From Schistosoma mansoni (taxonomy: Eukaryota > Platyhelminthes > Trematoda > Strigeidida > Schistosomatidae): DNA of 64,000 bases. The notes under the pieces are model-generated. The model was not told where the DNA came from, did no database searches, and saw only the letters and a list, made by a program, of their open reading frames with translations. Where the stretch lies: contig NC_031502.1 of the NCBI RefSeq assembly GCF_000237925.1, positions 43,215,975 through 43,279,974 on the forward strand. Direction: 5' to 3'. Below are positions 1-9,600 of this stretch, piece after piece. Each line of letters starts with the position of its first letter. The stretch's first letter is position 1. Position numbers and translations under genes: made by a program.

Positions 1-600
1 TCACTGTCATAGGGAGAGGTAAGTTGAACGTACGACACTAAGCATTTCTTTGTACCAATGAGTCCAGATAACTGGTATTACTTCACTAGTTGGCCTTAGT
101 ATCGCAACTTTATTTTTTGTATTATTGAGCCACAATTTATTTTAAGGTGTTGTATGTTTGATGCATTCACATTTACTGAGGACTGATATAAGATAATATG
201 CATAAGGATTCGTCATCTTATTCATTGTGTATAGCTTATTGATTATAATCAGGGGGTTTATATGCTCCAAACAGGCTAATACTTAGTCGATGACTATTAT
301 TAGAGTTTTCTCACTATCTATCTGATATATTTATCAATCTCATACTAATATAATCCCTAAAATATTAGCTTTCATAGTCATTAAAGGAGCAAGTAGAGCT
401 CGGAAAAAAGCGAAAATAAAAATGTCAAGCAGTTTTCAGGTGGAATTCTCATTTGTCTCAGGTCTCGAAGCTTAATCATACTTGACGACACACAATGGTA
501 GTCATTTTTCGTCATCTGACCTTACTGATTTACAGGTTTTTGATAGTTTATTTTTGTAAGGGATACTGAAGAATTAAATAAACTTACAAGAGAGTCTGAT
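1..600. other. AT-rich spacer, nothing recognised
   Basis: No reading frame, RNA gene or familiar repeat was recognised here. It lies immediately outside the solo LTR that begins near 606. Confidence 0.5.
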
Positions 601-605
601 AAGTC

Positions 606-980
606 CTGTTAATTGAACGCTATACTCGGATCCTAAGCTAGTCTCGTAACCCCAAGCTACAACTGCACAGCGACTTGAACACGACAGAAAACACGCAAAA
701 TATACGAGAAGCACTTTACTCCAAAGGCTCATTTATGTACAGAAAATATAGGGTTTTTATAGTATTCTAGAAGTTCTTGGGTTTTCCTGAAAATTCTAGA
801 ATACTACTAAACATAGCAGCAGTGTAGTGATCAGCCAATCAGAACCTCTACAGGTGACTTCTCATTTTCGCGATGCTCCTAGCAAAACTCCTAATCAAAC
901 GCTGATTGGATAAAATGCTTCTTAATGTTTCCTGAGCTTGTCATGTCTATTGCGAGGAATTTTCAGGATCAACCCAACAG
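606..980 (-). mobile_element. Solo LTR of an LTR retrotransposon
   Basis: Read on the - strand this is about 375 bp starting CTGTTGGG and ending TTAACAG, so the ends are short inverted repeats. It contains a promoter-like CTATAAAAACCC followed by a conserved stretch ending in AGCGTTCAA. It matches the LTR at 17681-18022 (opposite orientation) in the TATA region, the CAATCAGCG block and the 3' end. The 4-bp direct repeat AGTC flanks it (602-605 and 981-984), as expected for integrase-mediated insertion. No internal coding region is attached with certainty. Superfamily is not assigned. Confidence 0.65.
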
Positions 981-1180
981 AGTCATTGTTTGATCACTGT
1001 TGATTCAATGACAACTTACAGCAGTGTCATTGTAATCGTTCACGCCAAGTGGCATTCACCAAGACTGCACATTCTTCCCATTTTAGTTTAATTTCGTCAT
1101 GGATGCGCTCCTAATGATGACCACTTCAGCTCTTACCTAGGACTACTCTCACGGAGATAGAGTACGCAAATAAAATATAC

Positions 1181-1317
1181 CTATGAATCCTGGATTCTTC
1201 AAGTTGGGAATTTCCAGTAACTGCTTGTGTTTGGTCATCGTAGTCTTCCAGAGACGTCTCACATTCGAGGTATGGTACAGTAATGGCAGTCCAGTTGATG
1301 TTACTATCTTGAAACAT
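1181..1317 (-). CDS. Candidate 5' coding exon, unrecognised protein
   Basis: From an ATG at 1317 the - strand is open for 45 codons. The peptide is acidic and polar and begins MFQDSNINWTAITVPYLECE. It ends at AG|GTATAT, a plausible splice donor in phase 2 (boundary at 1181/1180). A second coding-like stretch follows on the same strand at about 1036-1119: CATTAG acceptor, then a frame beginning ERIHDEIKLKWEECAVLVNA and closing at a TGA. The two do not join in frame as read (phase 2 into phase 0), so they may belong to different transcripts, to a decayed element beside the LTR, or be chance. No family is recognised. Confidence 0.28.
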
Positions 1318-1389
1318 TTGCTTCTACTGTTTAGACATCCTGTACGTCATTATAGTGGGTTTTAAACTGCTCATTATTTGCTGATTATA

Positions 1390-2300
1390 TAACTAGGCAC
1401 GGAATTCATAGGATAAATTTGTTGACAATATAACACAGTGGAATTGAACGTATATAGCATTGGTGTTTTTTTCCCATCACGAATTTCTGGCTGGAGTCGT
1501 GCGTGCCATGGAACTTGGTGGCTTAATAATTTACTTAGATTCTTTGTGAAGGTAGAATGAATCGTATACCTGGACGAAATTAACTTTGGTTATTTTCTTT
1601 TAATAAATAATGTTCTTATTAGTTAGTTGATTGTGTAATCTTTCTGTCCCTTCGCAACATCATCAATTCACTTCCCGTGCTCTTATTTTTGGCTTTTTAT
1701 TTATGTGATATAAGTAAGTAAATAAATAATCTGTCAGATTAGTGCTTTTACCACAAATTTAATAATCTTTAGGTAATTAGATTTGGTCTCCTGAAAGATT
1801 CTCCCAAGGTATAAAGGTCATCGGTTCTATTTAATTCAAAAGAATATAATTCCTATTTTGTTTATGAGGTTCCGATGAATCTGACTGGAATTATTTTAAT
1901 CGAGTTGAACTGTAGTTCGAACCTCTTCAACACTAAGGAAAATCAACAGCTGAGTGAAATATCTCATTTGTCCTTAATTCAATAGATAAATACCTTAGGA
2001 TGCTGATTTCACAGATGGAATTTGCATGTCCGTAGTTAAATAGGCCTTATAATTCTCCGAAGATTTCCATATGCTCAGTCAGGAATTACCAAACTTATTG
2101 ATTTCAGTATAGTTTTTCGTGAAATACAAATATGTATATATAATACTGGTTATCAAAATCTTTAGACTTTGACAGAGATTAGAAATGACCTGTTTGACTT
2201 AAGGGAGAATGATAGATTTCCGATTGACATTATAGCAACTATCCTACAATCAACTTTGATTATGGTTAATTTTAGTTAAGCCCTTTTTATTAACTTACTT
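1390..2300. other. AT-rich spacer, nothing recognised
   Basis: There are only short frames with no splice context. No repeat shared with the rest of the window was noticed. Confidence 0.4.
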
Positions 2301-2309
2301 AACAGACAA

Positions 2310-2870
2310 CATTATTCGAACAGTAGCCCCCAAATGCCGTGGTACAGCCGAGAGTGGGGAGAGTCCGCTCTCCCTCTCGAAATGCTCTCACATAGCCACG
2401 CGTATATAGTCTCTGCCAGGGAAATCCTACTCACTGCCTTCTCGTGGCGGGGGTGTTTACGAAATTGAGAGGGCGAAAAGCGGATGTCCAGCTCTTTAAC
2501 GGGGTTGGTGGGCACGGAGAGTCCACCTAGGGGAGTTGGAAAACCCTGATTCCAAACCAATGGTTCACATGGGCTCCAGTATCCTGAGGGGACAAATGGT
2601 GTATGGAATTTTAGTTGGTCACCGGCTACCATGGGACTGCATCTCCTTACGATGCTCCACTGTCTCGTGGGTTAGACCTTCGGGTCAAAGGCTACGGGTG
2701 TGGCCCCCCCCTCAAGAAAACCACCTACTTCAGTTTGGGCACCTAGGTAGTACCACAGCCCTCACACAAATCGAATGAGATTTGTGAGGCGCACATATAT
2801 CTGGTGCCCCTTGTACCAATATTTATGTTATTAAAGATTCCCATTGTGAATAAAATAAATAAAATTCGAA
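2310..2870 (+). repeat. Unclassified interspersed repeat, copy 1, with A-rich tail
   Basis: This block is more GC-rich than its surroundings. It is repeated in inverted orientation at 28385-28890, and its right end is repeated at 30733-30870 (shared signals: TAGTACCACAGCCCTCA, CACATATATCTGGTGCCC, CTTGTACC, and a tail of AATAAATAAAAT type). The simple A-rich tail and one fixed end suggest a retroposed element (SINE or 3' end of a LINE). On the - strand a 106-codon frame (2312-2632) begins MVAGDQLKFHTPFVPSGYWS. Related peptide motifs can be read in the 28.5-kb copy, but I recognise no domain. Confidence 0.6.
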
Positions 2871-3077
2871 CAGTAACAATTCGTATATTTCTTTGTATTG
2901 CTATCATTACTACTATATCTATATAAACATGTAAGCTTGATCACATGACAGACTCTAGCTAAAATGTTGATCGCCGAAGAATCCACATCATATTAAAATA
3001 CAATTATATGAACGAAGAATATTCTTTTCAGAGTTGAAATCATGAGTCAATTGAAGCTAGACCACCAAGGGAAACCT

Positions 3078-3133
3078 GGAAGCACTGGACGGCCGTTTCG
3101 TCCTATTATGGGACTTCTCAGCAGTGTGCATCC
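3078..3133 (-). ncRNA. Hammerhead ribozyme, core mutated
   Basis: In the - strand order: a stem I strand ending CACTG, core CTGAGAA (rc of 3115-3121), stem II GTCC/GGAC around a 7-nt loop, GAAA, minimal stem III CGGCCG, then the GTC cleavage triplet followed by CAGTGC. The consensus core is CUGANGA, so here the invariant G8 reads A. Loss of G8, a catalytic base in known hammerheads, predicts an inactive ribozyme. Confidence 0.65.
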
Positions 3134-3517
3134 ACGATCCCGCACTCGCGAGATCCGAACCCAGGACCTACCGGTCTCGAGCCAGAGCCCTTAACCGATA
3201 GACCACTGAGCCGGCATCCAAAGGTGTTAATGTCTATCTTCAACCGATCCGTGAATTATGAGCGACCATTCACCAATTGTCTTCAGTGAGTTGTTATCTC
3301 ACAACAGAAATGGTTGAACTCCACTGGTCACTGCTTCCCACTAGAACTCCAGGACATGTATCTTGAAGTCAGTCACTAGTGGGCATATGATTATAATCAG
3401 AAGGGGATTTGTGGAGATTTCAGTATTTTTCAAAGTTGAAATCAATTTTCTATCGGTTAAGGGCTCTGGCTCGAGACCGGTAGATCCTGGGTTCGAATCT
3501 TGCGAGTGCGGGATCGT

Positions 3518-3573
3518 GGATGCGCACTGCTGAGGAGTCCCATAATAGGACGAAACGGCCGTACAGTGCTTCC
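3518..3573 (+). ncRNA. Hammerhead ribozyme, core intact, GUA cleavage triplet
   Basis: Stem I GCACTG (3524-3529) pairs perfectly with CAGTGC (3564-3569). Core CTGAGGA (3530-3536) fits CUGANGA. Stem II is GTCC/GGAC (3537-3540, 3548-3551) with a 7-nt loop. GAAA is 3552-3555. Stem III is the self-complementary CGGCCG (3556-3561) with no proper loop. Cleavage is predicted after A3563 (GUA, allowed by the NUH rule). An outer GGA/TCC pairing extends stem I. The tiny stem III is typical of schistosome satellite hammerheads, which are thought to act better as dimers. Confidence 0.8.
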
Positions 3574-3679
3574 AGGTTTCCCTTGGTGGTCTAGCTTCAA
3601 TTGACTCATGATTTCAACTTTGAAAAATACTGAAATCTCCACAAGTCCCCTTCTGATAATATTCTTTTCAATAATTTCT

Positions 3680-4090
3680 CATCAGGTCCTACAATTATAA
3701 ATTAATAATCCATATAAAATTGGCCAAGTTTAAGGCAGGGTACATCATTTAAGAAACTGTTACATGTGAATCAAGGAGTGTTTGTGATATAAAATAAAAT
3801 CGAATTGTTAATGTTGGGATGATTAATATGTAGTGTTAACTTGAGTCAGTTTATAAGTGAAATAAAATCGTAAGATAAATGATCGGAATATATATAGTTG
3901 ACATGGTGGTGAGATAGAACAATGGGATTACAAATCAGAAATTACGTAATATGTAGAATAGTATGAAATAGGTCAGATATAGTAAATAGGGTGGATGCTG
4001 AATAAATTTCTCTAAAAGGTTAGCAAGTGTAATAATAATAATAATCATGACTGGTAAGATGTGTAGATAAAATAAGTTTAAGATATAAAA
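3680..4090. other. AT-rich spacer, nothing recognised
   Basis: No coding frame or shared repeat was noticed between the hammerhead insertion and the Penelope-like fragment. Confidence 0.4.
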
Positions 4091-4101
4091 GTGAACAATA
4101 A

Positions 4102-4608
4102 TCAAATTAATGTCACCATATTAAAAAAATTGATTATTAACGAGTTAGTTGGCCAGAGTAAAATGAGCGGCTGGACATATTTCTTTTGGATGCAAAGCTC
4201 TGGCTTTTTGATCCGGATAGCAATTGCCTCGGCCGTCTGCAGTATTCTCAGTCTGACGGAATTAGGTAGATTGCTGTTAACACGATATATCATTGTGAAA
4301 GATTGCTCCATGTTGGCTCTATGTCCCGTCTGAACTAAATGGGCTAAAATGGAGCTGTTAACCGTTTTGACTACACCTTTGCTTAACCACACTGGGAGGT
4401 GCTCACGAGCCCGAGTATACAAATCCCTAGAACATCTTCCTATATAACATGGGTCCTTACGTCGTAGTGTTATAACCAATTTGACGTTCCCCATTTGTAA
4501 TATCTCATATCTCATGCTTCGATTAATATATGTATTTGTGGATATACACGGACATATAATTTGAGACATTCCATCATGTGAATTTGACTTGCATAAAAAA
4601 TATGACAC
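4102..4608 (-). pseudogene. Penelope-like retroelement fragment: GIY-YIG endonuclease C-terminus
   Basis: An open frame of 168 codons. The recognisable part starts near residue 50 with DPCYIGRCSRDLYTRAREHL, the second half of a GIY-YIG module (YIG tyrosine-glycine followed by the R...REH helix). It continues with the usual downstream helices (ILAHLVQTGHRA, then RILQTAEAIAIRIKKPELC). In Penelope-like elements this endonuclease sits C-terminal to the reverse transcriptase. Here no RT is attached: upstream the frame runs into the start of the gag fragment near 4640-4680. The first about 45 residues look like non-element sequence. It is a 5'-truncated copy and probably inactive. Confidence 0.7.
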
Positions 4609-4679
4609 ATATTCCTTTTGCTTTTCATATTAGAATACACAGATAGATATACCTTGATATGTGTAATTAGCACATGTGA

Positions 4680-6002
4680 TTAACCTAGGCTTGAGTTAAC
4701 TGCAAGACAATCAAGTGGAAAATATGCATCTGCCTCATACCCGTTAGGATTATCTTGTTTTCGATTTGAATTTTCTGCCTGTGCAAACTTCATATCTGGG
4801 TAAACTGGTTTTCTGATTACTTCGGTAAAACTTGCTATTCCCTCTGATTCATCATACCACTGACTAGAGATTCTACTCAACATACATTGGTTGTGAGAGT
4901 ATCCAACATCTGATACAATAACATCAGAAATATGACTGGAATTCGACTCATTTGGAACATATTTGTCACACTCATTAGGAATATCACTAGAGATAAATCC
5001 ATTGTGAGGACAAATCACATTTGATATGATATCAGAATTTGAGTTTTCGGAAATGTTTCTCTCAAATTTACTAAGAATTTCATTAGAGAATAATGGATCA
5101 TTAGAAAAATCAGCATCTACCGAAAGTGAATCCGGTGTTTGATCATGATTTGACTCATTCAACATATTATTCTCAGAGTTGTAAGAAATGTCATCAGAAA
5201 TATGTGAATCATTATGGTAAACCACATCTGGTACAACAACACGAGAAATCTGGCAAGCAGTTAGTTGGTTAAAAACATTTGTCTCACAATGATTCTGGGT
5301 TTCATTTGACTATGGACCGCTATGTGACACTATACGGCTTCTCGAAGTCTTAGATAAAGATAATTTATCATTAAAAACATCCAACTTAGTAGGATCACGA
5401 TCACAAATTTTAGCATTAGTTTCAGCGAAATGAACCATGCTACTAGAAACGGACTGAATATGTCCAGTTTTACCACATTTAAAGCATTTAGAATTAGGAA
5501 ATACACATGAATTACATGGGTGAAACCTGCCACAGAACAAGCATTTACCAAACTTGTGCTCATCTTCGTGAACTGTTTCACATTTTAATGAATTGTTATC
5601 TGAATAACTTTGATTACATATTGGACTGCAGTGACGTAGTAAAGTAGTGGAATTCTTGATGTCCTGGCGAGTGGTTTCATTTAATTTTTCTCCTTTACCG
5701 CATTCGAAATTTGTATACTTTACATGGTCCATTTGTAGTTGCTTGAGAGTTGCATAAGGGAGTGAAATCGGTTTTCTGGAAATGCCAGTCTTTATTAAGC
5801 TATATGCTTCTTTTCCGATGAATGTAGGGAAATGGGCCACAATATTAAAATCCTCAACATCTTCCTTGGTCGTAGCCCAGATTTCGAACCTCTCCATGTA
5901 ATCCTCAAAAACAATAAAATCTAAATGTGTATCCAACCGTCCCATCACAGGCTCCATCGCGACGCCAATGTGATAATTAGAAGTATTTGAATTATAGTAC
6001 AA
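4680..6002 (-). pseudogene. Ty3/gypsy-family Gag, interrupted by one amber codon
   Basis: From the ATG at 6002 the frame runs 230 codons, meets a TAG (5310-5312), then stays open in the same frame to 4680, about 440 codons in all. The N-terminal third is capsid-like. Around residues 135-175 lies a cysteine-rich segment (KFGKCLFCGRFHPC) followed by the CCHC knuckle CFKCGKTGHIQSV, whose last Cys is not seen, so the knuckle is incomplete. The C-terminal part is rich in Ser, Asn and Asp with repeated N-E-S-N and H-I-S-D type motifs. The same family recurs at 38790-39640. No protease or pol follows on this copy: the Penelope-like fragment begins downstream. Confidence 0.75.
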
Positions 6003-6150
6003 ACTAGGAATCCCAGGAATAACGCAGTTTAACCAAGAAGTACTAGATGAGCACGAACGAACGTATTGTATTTGGAATTCAAAATCAAGCAGTCATCAGG
6101 TACATAGGAATCGTTAGTTCATACAAATGTGACTGATTAACGAAGCAAAG
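6003..6150 (-). mobile_element. 5' leader of the Ty3/gypsy copy
   Basis: Upstream of the gag ATG the sequence still matches the region upstream of the second gag copy (39660-39800), for example CTAGATGAG, AACCATTAGTTCGTACGAAT and related blocks. This is probably untranslated leader. I could not find an LTR in front of it. Confidence 0.45.
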
Positions 6151-6565
6151 CCATTACAATCTAAATGCAGATATTCAAAAGAATAGTTAGTGATACATTA
6201 GTTCTTACCAAAATTTTATATTTCAAGTGTATTAATGTTATTCTAAGAATTGTAATTACTACTTAGTTTATTACGTTCCCTAACTATTCGAAATCGTGCT
6301 TTAAAAATACCAACCTCGCTCATTTTCAACTTTCTTTCGTAAATTGGTCACTGAAATTCTTTTAATGTCTGTGATAAATTGTTTTATAATTTGCAAGTTA
6401 TGGTTATTTAGATAATAATTTTCCACTCGTGTTTATCAGGCAATTACGTCACTTCTAGATAGTACAAGCTTCCCTTAACATATTCGCTTGGTTTGTATTT
6501 GTTTCAGTATTGCTATTTGATTTCTATAATGTTAAGTTTTAAGTGCAGCAAAAATCTATGTTTTT

Positions 6566-6595
6566 CTACTACTACTACTATTACTACTACCACTA
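6566..6595 (+). repeat. Trinucleotide microsatellite (CTA)n, imperfect
   Basis: Ten CTA/TTA/CCA triplets lie in tandem about 70 bp upstream of the coiled-coil gene start. Confidence 0.85.
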
Positions 6596-6663
6596 GAGTA
6601 TTTTGGTGATTTTGAACTTACAATTGTTTAAATTATTTCCTTTTCAAACACAAAGTAAGCCTA

Positions 6664-9600
6664 ATGAGACAGCTTTCAAGCAATCCCTCTTCTGGTCTAT
6701 CTCCCACACATGTTCCTGAATCTCATTCACAATGTATTGAGGAAAGACAGAGACGTCGCCTTGCACAGTTAGTTCATTATGACCCGTCAATTTGAAACCT
6801 CAGAACACAAAGAGCTAATGAAACCGTGGAGAAGCGTATTCGAGGAGAAGCGAGAGAGAAAAAATTCCAGTTAATTAGAGCTCGGAAATATTTCGACGAA
6901 TTTGTCCGTGAATTTCGTCTGAAAAAAATTGCCAAGGTTAATACTGATGAAAAGGTAGGTATGGAAGTCAATAAAACGTAGTATTCCTACAGTTTAGTCT
7001 CATACACTATCTTAGTAATAATTCCAAGTCAACTAAAATTTATTTAAAATCATTCTGCAAGTTCTGAGATTTATCAGATGAGTAGATTCATTTGCATTTG
7101 TCAAGTTAAATCTTACAGAGAGGTGTTATCGTCGTTTTCTCACTTATCTATCTCTGTGTCAGTCAAATATGTATATTGAAGCAATATTAAAAACCGATTG
7201 ACTAAGACTGTGTACAATAAATATGACTAATAGTGGGTGAGTGGTGGGAGAAAAGGAGAATGACAGTAACGGCTCCAAATATTTAAAATTATCACAGAAG
7301 TTGGTTTTAGAAAAACGATTTGCAAAACTGGTATTGAGAATAGTGAAGGATTAACGTAAAATCAACGTGAGCAAATATAAACATGAATAGAACACTATGA
7401 AGTATTTCGTTGATATTCATCCACCTTCCGTTTATAAATTAACACTTCAACGCACCAAATGTACGGTCCTAACGAACTGTACCGGATAATCTTGAAGAAT
7501 AATAGATGCTTTTTTGACGTTCGGTATGCGAAATCTGATAGTGATACATGGTGTGCTACGCACTAACCTCCCAACTGACTACTCGAGCGAGAATACAAGT
7601 GCGAGCGGGAAAGTGTATTGGACTACCGAATAGAATGCACAAATACTTATATATATATATATATATATCACTCTAATCCTTAGGAAATCGATCCATTTCT
7701 TAGCCAATGAAATGCACATGTCCTCTAGGTCACTGCTGATTACTCTAGGTCACTGCTGATTACTATCGATCGACCTACTTATTAGGCTACTTCTAATTGG
7801 CTTTCCATATTAAATCTCTACATTTCTTCCGCCCAACTCATTTAGTTAGTCATATGTTCCTTAAACCCTTGGCGCATATATGCATTTGTTTGAGTTACTA
7901 TACCATGTTAACACAGAGATATGAAATTATCAAGTCAAATCCCAGAGTAGTTGAAGCTATAGTAGTGTTAGTAGCACTAAAAAAATCTTTAGTATTGAAA
8001 GAAAATATATAAAATTTTGGGATTCAGGAACTAAGTAGTCTATAAATACTAAATAATAGTAGTAACTTGACACATTTCAATAGTTGATATAAGTTTCAAA
8101 TTAAGTTTATACAGTTTCGGTTACTCTGAACCAGTAATAAATTCATGTTATAATACATTTATCGAGTACAAGTTCATGTACCCGTCATTGAGGGACAGTT
8201 TAATTCTGTTAGATGTAGTGATACTGTAGTAAATGAAAACATAGGTGAGGACAACCAATTATGTATTTAACACAAATTACAAAGTTGCTTGATAAAATAC
8301 AAAAACGATACTCTGATACTCTATTTGCAAAATGTTCATTAATTGTCTCAGGCTTCATTGTTCCTGGATTTCCACACCAATCGCTCTCTATTTCTATTCT
8401 TCTCTTCTCGATCTTCCCAATGTTCTGCTATATATTCTATTCCTCACTCGCGATATATACTACTTATATCGATATAAGTAGCCCACACCACAATACTACC
8501 AAATTAAATTAATGGGAATGTGATTTGAGTCTTCACCTATTTAGTTGACTATCAAGTACTTTAAATAGTCAACCAACCCTCTTTCAATAACTAACTTAAT
8601 CGCTACATCAGTAGTTTTATTACCAGTAAAATAAACTTATGCTGCACAGTTATTTTGTAATACAAGTAAATAACATCGGGTATTTCTGTTAAATCAGCCT
8701 GCCATACACGTATTTGGCTTTTTCCACGAATCAACGTCTTGCAAATTATAAAGTCCACTCACACTGAAAAACTTATAAAATATGCTATATTTTTTATTGT
8801 CTAGCAATAGAATCAATATTTTATATTCTACTGTAGTGAGCAAGAACACAGGCGGGGACAAACAGTCCCATCCAAATACGAAATTACAGAATTTCTTGAT
8901 AATATGTGCGAACCATACATTGAATACCTCATTTGTAAATTTCCATCATTTGTCCTTCACATTCTGTATGATTTTTTCAGTTCGCAATTCCTTTCTATTT
9001 TCTTCAACTTGATATTCTTGGCCTTCTGCTGCCAGGTTTTCCATTTCCAATTGCTGTTACATACTACTTATGGATGTTGACTTAAGTAGCATACACCACT
9101 CTACTTCTTTTCATGTTAATTTATATTGATTTTCAATTTTTATTTCAGATATTTCGTCAGTTTTTTCAGCAACTAATTCAAAAACAAAAAGAATATTTTC
9201 TGGAAGTGAAAAAACTAGAACGTGAAGAAAATCTCCAGAAGGAAGAACAAAAAAAGAAAATTATGGAATCATTAGAACACGAGTACTAGCATATTTTCAT
9301 TTCCAACTCCGTTTAAAGTTTATGATATTAGTTGTTAGTCATATTTCAAGGTTGATTGCTAAGATATTTATGCTCATTAATTGTAAAATATGAGACATCT
9401 TCATTTATTTCGAAGCTCAAGCTGATCAAAGAAATATTTCTTTCCAATTAGTTCCTCATCCTAGCTGTACACTAATATGTAGATTTCGGAGTGGCTGGGC
9501 GGTCTAAGGCGCCAGACTCAAGAGTGTTCTTCTGGGTGTTCTGTTCCACGACATGGGCGTGGGTTCGAATCCAACCTCCAATACATACATACTTATTTTA

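Larger units (their letters stand above)
3031..3657. mobile_element. Hammerhead/tRNA-like retroelement (retrozyme-like), inverted pair in one insertion
   Basis: The left part (about 3031-3445) is a nearly complete unit on the - strand. In that orientation it has a head, a tRNA-like region with a B-box-like GGTTCGGATCTCG, a hammerhead, and a tail ending GATTTCAAC. The right part (about 3446-3657) is a second copy on the + strand starting inside the tRNA-like region (CTATCGGTTAAGGG) and running to the same tail. The whole is flanked by the 13-bp direct repeat AATATTCTTTTCA (3018-3030 and 3658-3670), so the inverted pair looks like one insertion event. It has no coding capacity, so it must be mobilised in trans. 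Confidence 0.75.

Noticed and set aside
4091-4333. 80-codon + strand frame
   Set aside because: Antisense to the GIY-YIG frame, which is the better-supported coding strand.
6789-6806. 18-nt GT...AG segment as a real ultra-short intron removing the TGA
   Set aside because: Far shorter than known metazoan spliceosomal introns; kept only as one possible explanation in the findings.
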